Source of the DNA: CAZGMJ01 sp964526785
GTDB lineage: Bacteria; Planctomycetota; Phycisphaerae; Sedimentisphaerales; Anaerobacaceae
NCBI GenBank assembly: GCA_964526785.1
Contig: CAZGMJ010000016.1
Span: 1-64,000 of the forward strand
Length of the DNA: 64,000 bases
Reading direction: 5' to 3'
Positions 52,652 through 60,503 of this stretch are shown here, piece after piece. Below the pieces are notes generated by a model. It made no database searches. It was not told where the DNA came from and was given only the letters and a program-made list of their open reading frames with translations. The number at the start of each line of letters is the position of its first letter. Position 1 is the first letter of the stretch. The translations under genes were made by a program, and so were the position numbers.

Positions 52652-54346
52652 GTGAATCATCGAATCGGACGAATGTTTATCTTCTGTCTTACCATGATCC
52701 TTCAGATCGAGGGAGCGTGTTCGCAGGCCGCCGGTGTAGATCGCATCGGTGCGCATGAACACTTTGCGAAAGCGGTCGAGCAAATCCGTCGTGAAGCTTT
52801 ACTGCCTCCGAATGGGCCGGCCGGGCGTCCCTTGCCGCTGGTCAGTCACTGGAACATGGGCAGTCAGGGCCGAGGCTGGACGCCCCAGTATCAGGTGCAG
52901 TTGCTCAAGCAGGGGCACCATGTTCTGCCATGGATGGGTTGGCCGCGAGGAGGTTCGCTTGATAAGCCGGACGCGGCCCGGCGGTTTGAGAGTTACTACG
53001 GCGAACTGATCGCTCTTGCCAGGCAGTACAATCTGCCTATTTCGTTTCGCGGGACGCAGTGGGAGGCGATGCTCGTTGGGCGGGAATACCGTGAGCGGCC
53101 GGCGGAGAAATGCCCGGCAGTGATTTCTCCGGACGGCGAGATCCTGCGGAAGTACAGACTCAGTCCCTTCGGACCCACTGAACCATGGGCCGATCCGGCC
53201 GGCCGCTACGTCGATACGCCCGCGATGCAGCGATTGCAGCGGATGTATCCCGATCCGCCGCTGGTATTGTTCGTCTCCAACAACGAAGCGCCGGATCTTC
53301 GGTGGCATCAGGTGGAGCAATCAAAGCGGTACCTGGACATGTACGGCAAAGGACGGAGCGACGAATTCAAGAGAAAGGTGGTTTCGGAGGGCTGGATGAA
53401 GCGGTATCCGGTGATGTTCGAGGCGATGCGCGACGCGCTGATCAGTGAGACGTGGCGAAAGAACGTTCGATTCGTCGGCTATGGCGCCTTCGGTCCGTCG
53501 CATTTCGGTCGCTGGGCCGGCTGGAAGGAGTACAGTCTTATTACGGACCAGTGGACCAGCCCGAACTGGCACATCTGGGACGGCGGCAGTCCTTCGTATT
53601 ACACGCATAACTGGTGCCCGAATCGTGACCATTGGGTATGGTCGACGCAGGTGCAGTCGATGAACTGGATTTTTCAGCTTGCAGAAGCATGGGGTGTTAA
53701 TCCGGATTTCTGGTGGGAGGTTTCGCTCTGGGACGGCAACGGGGGGTGGATGCCGGGCGACGAGTGTAGTGCCGAACTGCTCAAGAAGGCGAAGGCCTGT
53801 CAGTATATCGAGGATGGACAGGACTACACGCCCGACCGATACGAGGGCTGGGCGCAGTTCGGCCTTTGGCTGCTGCGGCCACGTGTGATGCGGGAGTTCC
53901 GTGCCAGTACCGTTCCGCTCGAACCCTGGCGGCCCTTCTTCGAGCGGTTGCTGGCTGTGGTGGAGCGACCGTACGAGCATCGCGTACTTGAGGAATTCTG
54001 GCGATATGGCGATCTTGTGCACAACCTCGCGCACAAACATCCCTATCAAAGCGATGTTCCGACCAACTATAAGAGTGTGCATCGTTGGTTCCTTCTCGAT
54101 ACGAATCTGGACGCCCCGCATCCCTGGAAGCAGGATACGAATATCCCTGTCTTTGCGATCGCGTTTGTGCGCGGCGATCGGGGCGAACGCAGGTGGCTTG
54201 TCTACGCCCACTCGCCGCTGAAGGACCGCCGGGGCGTGCAAGTTACAATTCCGCAAAGCAGGACGATTGATGTGGATGTACCACGGGCGGGGGCCTTCTA
54301 TCTGGTAAGTGAAGCTGACGACCAGGTGACACGCATCGGCGGCTGA
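52652..54346 (+). CDS. secreted protein of unknown function, TIM-barrel-like
   Basis: A 564-residue protein with a hydrophobic N-terminal segment (about residues 8-22, RMFIFCLTMILQIEG). The body is Trp- and Tyr-rich, with blocks such as SHWNMGSQGRGWTPQ, HHVLPWMGWPRGG, LVLFVSNNEAPDLRW and DFWWEVSLWDGNGGW, the look of a glycoside-hydrolase-like (beta/alpha)8 barrel. The NNEAP (strand-end Glu) and WWEVSLWDG (Glu/Asp) positions are candidate catalytic acids. A short beta domain closes the protein (VYAHSPLKDRRGVQV). The start is GTG with GGGGAGG upstream. I cannot place it in a numbered family. Confidence 0.75.
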   Translation: MNHRIGRMFIFCLTMILQIEGACSQAAGVDRIGAHEHFAKAVEQIRREALLPPNGPAGRPLPLVSHWNMGSQGRGWTPQYQVQLLKQGHHVLPWMGWPRGGSLDKPDAARRFESYYGELIALARQYNLPISFRGTQWEAMLVGREYRERPAEKCPAVISPDGEILRKYRLSPFGPTEPWADPAGRYVDTPAMQRLQRMYPDPPLVLFVSNNEAPDLRWHQVEQSKRYLDMYGKGRSDEFKRKVVSEGWMKRYPVMFEAMRDALISETWRKNVRFVGYGAFGPSHFGRWAGWKEYSLITDQWTSPNWHIWDGGSPSYYTHNWCPNRDHWVWSTQVQSMNWIFQLAEAWGVNPDFWWEVSLWDGNGGWMPGDECSAELLKKAKACQYIEDGQDYTPDRYEGWAQFGLWLLRPRVMREFRASTVPLEPWRPFFERLLAVVERPYEHRVLEEFWRYGDLVHNLAHKHPYQSDVPTNYKSVHRWFLLDTNLDAPHPWKQDTNIPVFAIAFVRGDRGERRWLVYAHSPLKDRRGVQVTIPQSRTIDVDVPRAGAFYLVSEADDQVTRIGG

Positions 54347-54508
54347 GAGAACCTGCACTGCGATTGTGCGGGGCCTGGCGGACCTTCAAGCATGGGTGGT
54401 GTGTGCAAGACTTTAGTGCCGGCGCGAATGGCTCATCGGTCGAGGGTTTTCCTGCCGCTGCGGATATGCTATCTTCTGAGCTATGAACCCGGATTTCCCA
54501 AGTAGTGC

Positions 54509-54720
54509 GTGACCAATGAACTGCATTTTGATAGTATAGGGCGTATGGAGATGACTCAAGCCAATTTCAGCCATTCTTTATGGGAGAACCTGATGGGTGA
54601 AGCATGCAAGGACGCTCTGAGGCTTGATTTTGACCGCAGAGTGAAGGCTGAGTTTCATGGGACAAAGGGAACCAGTGATGCAGGCATGCTGGCGTATCGG
54701 GAGCTTGATAAGGAGGCTCA
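54509..54720 (+). pseudogene. IS1380-family transposase N-terminal remnant
   Basis: The frame reads LRLDFDRRVKAEFHGTK and then GTSDAGMLAYRELDKEA, which matches the conserved start of IS1380-family DDE transposases (a LEFHG...VTSDAGLL..RELD pattern). A full transposase would be over 400 residues; here the similarity stops at about 54718 and the same frame passes directly into the signal peptide of the next gene. There is no catalytic DDE region. It marks a decayed insertion in an AT-richer stretch. Confidence 0.6.
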
Positions 54721-54721
54721 A

Positions 54722-55492
54722 ATGAATCGGCAAGTGCTTCTCAAGATTGTATTAACTTTGCTGTTCTCAGCCGTAGTCTGCAATGCCTCTGTACAGGCGA
54801 AATGGAACGACGAATGCCCATGCTCCTTTGCTCAAGAAGTGGACAAGGGCAAAGCGCTTCAGAAAGAAATACCGGATTTTCATCGCGATTTCAGGCTGCA
54901 GTTGACCTGGCAGGGAGGCGAACCATGTCACGATCCCAATGCAGAACTTGGCAAGGAGATTAAGCTAGCCGAGACAGTAACCCGTAGTCTCTTGAAGGAC
55001 ATATTTATACCAGAAGACTTGGACAAAGACAGGTTCTTACTTCTATCGAATTTGCCGTTCAAGGGCGGTGCGAGAGACGCCATAGTTTTGAGATTCAGCA
55101 AAAACGGGTATATATTTAAGATAATGAAGACCAGGATGCATGTATTCATTACGCTAAGGCCATTGTCGCGCAAGCCCGTGGATGTGCAGCAAATCTCAAA
55201 GAAAGTATTTAGAACAAAAATACTACCTGCTGCGTGGCAAAAGCCCCTATATCATGGAAACCTGAAGCGCAAGAGCAAAGTGATGCAGGCAGGAATGTGG
55301 CTTCCACAGGATTGCTGGTTCATTAACGACAAGGGACACATGGTCACGAGGGACAGACACTTGCCACGACTTTTCGGCCCAATCGGAAAAGGACTATATA
55401 AGAGGCTTGACTTCTATACAGATGGCAAGTTCATCACCTACAAATTGATCAGCGGACCAGCCTGCAGGTCCGCTACAACAAAGGACAAGTAA
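54722..55492 (+). CDS. secreted hypothetical protein
   Basis: A 256-residue protein with a clear signal peptide (MNRQVLLKIVLTLLF...SVQA, residues 1-26). No domain is recognised; the mature part starts with a Cys-containing segment (NDECPCSF) and is rich in Lys and Arg, with YHGNLKRKSKVMQAG and WLPQDCWFINDKGH blocks. AAGGAGG at 54710-54716, which lies inside the transposase remnant, supports the ATG at 54722. The frame is open upstream to 54509, but that part is transposon-derived. Base composition is more AT-rich than in the flanking carbohydrate genes, which suggests an acquired gene. Confidence 0.7.
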   Translation: MNRQVLLKIVLTLLFSAVVCNASVQAKWNDECPCSFAQEVDKGKALQKEIPDFHRDFRLQLTWQGGEPCHDPNAELGKEIKLAETVTRSLLKDIFIPEDLDKDRFLLLSNLPFKGGARDAIVLRFSKNGYIFKIMKTRMHVFITLRPLSRKPVDVQQISKKVFRTKILPAAWQKPLYHGNLKRKSKVMQAGMWLPQDCWFINDKGHMVTRDRHLPRLFGPIGKGLYKRLDFYTDGKFITYKLISGPACRSATTKDK

Positions 55493-55710
55493 GTGTGAAG
55501 GAAGACATACCTTCCGTTTCCAAGGCAAAAATACAAACGTGTGTCACACGAAGTCTACGTAGGTGTGTGTATTGAGTCCTCCAGATACCGGAGAATCGTG
55601 AAATCTGGAAGTAATGAACCTGCTAACAGCAATGACTGAAGGTCACGACAAGGCAATGTAATTGATAAGAGACTCGGCTAATTCCGATAGATTCGAATCT
55701 ACTGATATAC

Positions 55711-55956
55711 ATGGAGATAGACACAGCAAGGGCTGTAGCGGCAGCGGCTTTCATCTATGATGAGCACCACTCGTTCATCAAGGCTGTGGTTCTATCCAAG
55801 ACTCGATGCCACGATGATGCGGATGTGCGCAGATATCTGTACGCGGTTGTCTGCAACTGTGTCGCTGATTATTACCGCGATATCGGGCGACGCAAACGAA
55901 TGAAAACTGAAAAATGGTGCCGCGCAAGATTGCTGCACATTGGGCACGGGCTGTAG
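55711..55956 (+). pseudogene. decayed ECF sigma-factor-like gene
   Basis: An 81-codon frame. The start reads IYDEHHSFIKAVVLSKTRCHDDAD, like region 2 of ECF sigma factors in this phylum, but the expected segment after DDAD (IFQDFFLSL-type) is missing. The text resumes with VRRYLYAVVCNCVADYYRDIGRRKRM, which resembles the later part of region 2. Region 4, needed for -35 recognition, is absent; the frame ends in unrelated sequence. I infer an internal deletion plus 3' loss. There is no ribosome binding site before the ATG. It lies in the same AT-richer island as the IS1380 remnant. Confidence 0.5.
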
Positions 55957-56040
55957 GAGTCGTCGCCCGCAGGCCCAGATGTCAAAGCTCGAAGAAATCC
56001 GTGTTGACGGAGATATGCCATTTCTTGGAAAGGACACGCG

Positions 56041-57582
56041 ATGAAAGATTTCCGCGAGAACGCCCGAGCCTTACTGTTGATCTTTATCTCCTGTGTGTGT
56101 GTGGTGGGCCATCCGTCCGGAGTTCGGGCGGAACAGCCAACCAGGTCTCGGCTTATTATTCTGGCGGACATGGGCAACGAGCCGGATGAAGAGCAGCAGA
56201 TGGTACACATGATTGCGTGCTCCAACGAATTCGATATCGAGGGCTTGATTGCAGTAACGGGCAAATACCTGCGGCCCGAGTCGGGAAATCCGTACAAGCA
56301 GGTGCTTCATCCCGAACTTTTCACCGGCATCATCAACGCTTATGCCCGGGTGCTCAACAATCTAAAGAAGCACGCCTCGGGCTGGCACGATCCTTCGTAT
56401 CTTCACAGCGTCGTTGTCGAAGGCCAGAAAGGATATGGCATTGCTGATGTGGGAGAAGGCAAAACCAGTCCGGGCTCAGAGTTGATCACCAGGGCGGTTT
56501 TGAAGAATGACCCTCGTCCAATCTGGGTGGTGGTCAACGCCGGTTCGAACACGCTTGCGCAGGCCCTCTGGGACTACCGCAAAAGTCACAGTGACGCCGA
56601 GGTGGATAGATTCGTCGCAAAACTCCGCGTGTTCGAGAACGGCGCCCAGGACAACGCCGGGGCATGGATATGCGCGAATTTCCCCGATATTCACTGGATC
56701 AGAAGCAACTACCAGACCTACTGCTATGGCGGTCCGGCCGGAGATGGCGGTGCGGACAATAAGGGCAGACGCACGAATCTCGGGCCGTACACGTGGAAGC
56801 CCTACGCATACTCATCCCTGGGCCAGCATCAATGGGCCCTCGAACATATCAAGGCAGATCACGGGCCGCTGGGTGTAGCATGGCCCCTCCGCCAGTTCGG
56901 AAACGGGCGTATCGCATTTCTTGAAGGCGGCGGGACAATACCGTGGCTCGGGCTGGTTAATAAGGGCCTGTTCGATATCGATCAGCCGCACTGGGGCGGA
57001 TGGAGCGGCCGGTTCAGTCGGGAAAAGGTGCAGAACTACTGGTCCAAGCACGGCGACGTCAGGAAGGATGAGAAGTCGGTTGCTCCTTTTGCAGTCTATA
57101 AGGAAGTGGCCGACGAATGGACAGATTCGGAAAGCGGCGAGACATACAACAGCATCTACACTCCCGTGTGGCGGTGGCGAAGGGCTTTCTACAATGATTT
57201 CATCTGCCGGATGGACTGGTGTGTCAAGCCGTACGACCAGGCAAACCACCATCCCATCGCAGCATTCAACGGCGACAAGAGCGATGCCATCGTCCGACTG
57301 AAGGCCAAAGCCGGCGAGAGGCTCACCCTGGACGCCTCGGACACAGCGGACCCGGACGGCGACGACGTTGAGATCTCATGGTGGATATACGAAGAGGCCG
57401 GAAGCTGCCACGGCGATGTTAAGATAAGCAACCCCCGCAAAACAAACACGAGTGTCACCATTCCAGAGGACGCCGCGGACAAGCAGATCCACGTCATCCT
57501 CGAAGTCAAAGACAAGAGCAAGATCGCCTCTCTCTACGATTATCGTCGAATCGTTATCGATGTGGGCGCTGCATCAGGATAA
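56041..57582 (+). CDS. secreted DUF1593 (Sde182-like) protein
   Basis: A 513-residue protein with a signal peptide (residues about 10-30, ending VRAEQ). The N-terminal domain (about 35-330) is the nucleoside-hydrolase-like Sde182/DUF1593 domain: LIILADMGNEPDEEQQMVHMI gives the Asp-rich calcium site, with VVVNAGSNTLAQALWDYR later. The C-terminal domain (about 395-513, from HHPIAAFNGD) is the immunoglobulin-like Sde182 C-terminal module with an SWWIYEEAGSC block. The family was named for a protein linked to cellulose binding; members occur in polysaccharide-degradation clusters. AAAGGA precedes the ATG. It opens the long plus-strand carbohydrate run. Confidence 0.88.
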   Translation: MKDFRENARALLLIFISCVCVVGHPSGVRAEQPTRSRLIILADMGNEPDEEQQMVHMIACSNEFDIEGLIAVTGKYLRPESGNPYKQVLHPELFTGIINAYARVLNNLKKHASGWHDPSYLHSVVVEGQKGYGIADVGEGKTSPGSELITRAVLKNDPRPIWVVVNAGSNTLAQALWDYRKSHSDAEVDRFVAKLRVFENGAQDNAGAWICANFPDIHWIRSNYQTYCYGGPAGDGGADNKGRRTNLGPYTWKPYAYSSLGQHQWALEHIKADHGPLGVAWPLRQFGNGRIAFLEGGGTIPWLGLVNKGLFDIDQPHWGGWSGRFSREKVQNYWSKHGDVRKDEKSVAPFAVYKEVADEWTDSESGETYNSIYTPVWRWRRAFYNDFICRMDWCVKPYDQANHHPIAAFNGDKSDAIVRLKAKAGERLTLDASDTADPDGDDVEISWWIYEEAGSCHGDVKISNPRKTNTSVTIPEDAADKQIHVILEVKDKSKIASLYDYRRIVIDVGAASG

Positions 57583-57680
57583 GCGCTATGCGTTTCTCGC
57601 AGGTGTCTATTGTGACCTGTCATCAGAGAGGTGTCGCGGTGTAGCTGAATTGGATTGACCAAACCGGTGGAGCAAGAAAC

Positions 57681-59504
57681 ATGAAGGAGTGCCGTACGAA
57701 GGCAATATTGTTGTGTCTGTTTTGTACAAGCTTTGCAGGATGTACGGCGCTGGCCGAGACGTGGAAGCCGGCCGGGAGTCCCTTAGCTACGCGATGGAGT
57801 GACGATTTCCGCCCGGATAACGTCCTGCCTGAATATCCGCGACCACAGATGGTGCGAAGCGAATGGCGGAATCTCAACGGACTGTGGCAGTTTCAAGCGG
57901 CAGAGCAGGGCGACCCCGTCCCGCGAGGCGACGAATTGGAGAGTCGGATTCTTGTTCCTTTCTGCTGGGAGTCGGCCCTTTCTGGGGTGCGGAGGTTCCT
58001 GTCTTCGCACCGCGCGTGGTATCGCCGTACATTTGCTGTGCCGTCGGAGTGGGATGGCAAGCGGGTCCTCGTACATTTCGGCGGCGTCGACTGGGAGACT
58101 CATGTGTACGTGAACGGTACGTGCGTCGGCATTCACAAGGGCGGGTACGATCCCTTCAGCTTCGACATCACCGCACACGTCAGAGATGCCGGGGACCAGG
58201 AGTTGATCGTCTACGTGTACGATCCGGGCAGCAGCGAACCGATCGCCAGGGGCAAGCAATCCAACAGCCGATTCGGTGATCCGCATGGTTATTCATACTG
58301 CAGTTGTTCGGGCATCTGGCAGACCGTTTGGCTGGAAGCCGTGCCCCCGACATATATTCGAGATTTGCATATTGTCCCGGATATCGACCAGGAGAACGTC
58401 ACCGTGACACTCGATCTTGCAGGCGGCACAGCCAACATCACCGCACGAGCTGTGGCAAGCGATGGTACGCAGGTTGTCGGCCGCGCCGAGGGCAATCCCC
58501 ACAGAGACATAAGGATCAAGATACCTCAGCCCCGACTATGGTCGCCCGACTCACCGTTTCTGTATGATCTGCAAGTATCGCTTACAAGGGACGGCAAAAG
58601 AATTGACACCGTTCGCAGCTATTTCGGCATGCGCAAGATTTCTCTGGGAAAGCGGGACGGCGTGGTGAAAATTCTACTGAACAACGAGTTTCTGTTTCAG
58701 ATGGGGCCGCTGGATCAGGGGTATTGGCCGGACGGAATATACACTGCCCCGACCGACGAAGCTCTCCGCTGGGACATCGAGCAGATGAAAGCGTTCGGTT
58801 ACAACATGGTCCGCAAGCACGTCAAGGTGGAGCCCGCCCGCTGGTACTACTGGGCCGACAAGCTGGGGCTGATCGTCTGGCAGGATATGCCGCACGGCCG
58901 GGGCGACAGAAGCGAGCAGGACAAGACCCAGTTCGAGCTGGAACTCCATCGGATGGTAAAGGCTTTCTGGGATCATCCTTCCATTATTCAGTGGATTGTG
59001 TTCAACGAGCACTGGGGGCTCTACGATCCTGAGCGGTTGACGGTCGCTGTGATGGAACTCGACCCATCGCGTCTGGTGACATGCAACAGCGGCATCGACG
59101 CCGGCGATCCCGATCTGGACTTCGAGGTGGGACACATCCGGGATAATCACCACTACCGGCCGCCGACCTGTCCCTACGCCAGCAACAGGCGGGCCATCGT
59201 GAACGGCGAATACGGCGCAATCGGGTACAAGATCAAAGGACACATCTGGGACACCGACGGCCCCTGGGTGCACCACAACTACAAGGACAAGGAGGCCGCG
59301 ACGAAAGAGTACGAGGCCTTCATCCAACAGTTGATCGAGTACAAGGACAAGGGCGGGCTCAGCGCCGCCGTCTACACGCAGTGGACCGACGTCGAGAACG
59401 AAATGAACGGTATATACACGTACGATCGCAAGGTAATCAAGCTGGATGAAGATCGCGTTGCTGCGGCAAACCGCTCTACGTATGAGGACGATCCTGGCAG
59501 GTAG
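57681..59504 (+). CDS. GH2 family glycoside hydrolase, probable lipoprotein
   Basis: A 607-residue protein. The leader ends in FAGC with Cys21, a lipobox, so it is probably a lipoprotein. The GH2 domains follow: the jellyroll sugar-binding domain (about 55-220), the immunoglobulin-like domain (about 225-320), and the TIM barrel (about 325-600). The acid/base Glu443 is in FNEHWG and the nucleophile Glu510 is in NGEYGAIGY. The first domain carries ESALSGV and CSGIWQTVWLE. GH2 covers beta-galactosidases, beta-glucuronidases and beta-mannosidases; the exact substrate cannot be read. GGTGGAG precedes the ATG. The next gene is 30 bases away. Confidence 0.92.
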   Translation: MKECRTKAILLCLFCTSFAGCTALAETWKPAGSPLATRWSDDFRPDNVLPEYPRPQMVRSEWRNLNGLWQFQAAEQGDPVPRGDELESRILVPFCWESALSGVRRFLSSHRAWYRRTFAVPSEWDGKRVLVHFGGVDWETHVYVNGTCVGIHKGGYDPFSFDITAHVRDAGDQELIVYVYDPGSSEPIARGKQSNSRFGDPHGYSYCSCSGIWQTVWLEAVPPTYIRDLHIVPDIDQENVTVTLDLAGGTANITARAVASDGTQVVGRAEGNPHRDIRIKIPQPRLWSPDSPFLYDLQVSLTRDGKRIDTVRSYFGMRKISLGKRDGVVKILLNNEFLFQMGPLDQGYWPDGIYTAPTDEALRWDIEQMKAFGYNMVRKHVKVEPARWYYWADKLGLIVWQDMPHGRGDRSEQDKTQFELELHRMVKAFWDHPSIIQWIVFNEHWGLYDPERLTVAVMELDPSRLVTCNSGIDAGDPDLDFEVGHIRDNHHYRPPTCPYASNRRAIVNGEYGAIGYKIKGHIWDTDGPWVHHNYKDKEAATKEYEAFIQQLIEYKDKGGLSAAVYTQWTDVENEMNGIYTYDRKVIKLDEDRVAAANRSTYEDDPGR

Positions 59505-59534
59505 CAAGACTACAGCGCTGATGAGGAAGGGCAT

Positions 59535-60503
59535 ATGAAGACATTGTTCGCGGCAATGATCCTGGCGATGGCGCCCGTGGTGCGTGCCGATACCGCCGAA
59601 TCCGGCGGGTATCTTTTCGCACACATGCTCAAGCAAGACTACGGGCGGCTCTATTACTCGGCCAGCAGGGACGGCCTCCACTGGACCCTGCTTAACGACG
59701 GCAAGCGGGTATACGACGAATACCGGGGTCATCCGGATATCTGCCGGGGACACGACGGCAGATTCTACATGACCGGCGGGTCGGACGCGATCACGCTCTG
59801 GGTCTCAGACGACCTCGTAAAATGGGGTAAATTCGACGAAACTCAGCCGGACGTATATAAGATGTCCGACTTCAAGCCTGAGGAAAAGACATACGGCGCA
59901 TCGAAGATATACCACGACAAGGCGACATCCCAATACCTGATCACCTGGCATACTTCTCAGAACAAGAAGCTTCGCGAAAAGCCCGAGCATTACTGGGCCG
60001 GCCAGCGCACGCTGTATGTCATCTCAAGGGACCTCAAGAGCTTCACCGAGCCCAAGCGCCTTTTCCAGTGGGACATGGCCACCATAGACGTGATCGTCCG
60101 CCGCGTCGCGGGCACATACTACGCCTTCATCAAGGACGAGCTCTATCCATCTTTCGACTGGCCGACCGGCAAGACCATTCGCGTGACGTCCTCGCAGAGC
60201 CTGACGGGTCCCTGGAGCAAACCGTCACCTCCGATTACTCCCAATTTTCGGGAAGCCCCGATGCTTATCCCGCGGCCGGACGGCAAGGCGTGGTATCTGT
60301 ATTATGAACAGTACCCGGGCGTAACCTATGGTCTGTCCACCGCCCGGGTCCCGCAAGGGCCGTGGTTCAACGCGTATTGGAAGCAATACAATACGCCCGA
60401 AAACGCCCGCCATGGATGCATGATTCGCATCGGCAAAGCCGAATACGAAGCCATTGTCTTTACGTATGGAGCCAACGACCTAAAGAGCAAGGAGATGCCA
60501 TGA
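59535..60503 (+). CDS. secreted GH43-like five-bladed propeller protein
   Basis: A 322-residue exported protein (signal peptide to about residue 18, VVRAD). The mature part has the repeated blade pattern of GH43/GH62-like beta-propellers: GRLYYSASRDGLHWTLLN near residue 37, GHPDICRGHDGRFYMTGG near 65, GASKIYHDKATSQYLITWH near 117, and WDMATIDVIVRRVAGTYYAFIKDE near 180. Acids in the HPDIC, TIDV and IKDE blocks fit the base, pKa modulator and acid positions of GH43. GH43 enzymes act on arabinans and xylans. GGAAGGG precedes the ATG; the stop overlaps the next start by 4 bases. Confidence 0.8.
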   Translation: MKTLFAAMILAMAPVVRADTAESGGYLFAHMLKQDYGRLYYSASRDGLHWTLLNDGKRVYDEYRGHPDICRGHDGRFYMTGGSDAITLWVSDDLVKWGKFDETQPDVYKMSDFKPEEKTYGASKIYHDKATSQYLITWHTSQNKKLREKPEHYWAGQRTLYVISRDLKSFTEPKRLFQWDMATIDVIVRRVAGTYYAFIKDELYPSFDWPTGKTIRVTSSQSLTGPWSKPSPPITPNFREAPMLIPRPDGKAWYLYYEQYPGVTYGLSTARVPQGPWFNAYWKQYNTPENARHGCMIRIGKAEYEAIVFTYGANDLKSKEMP

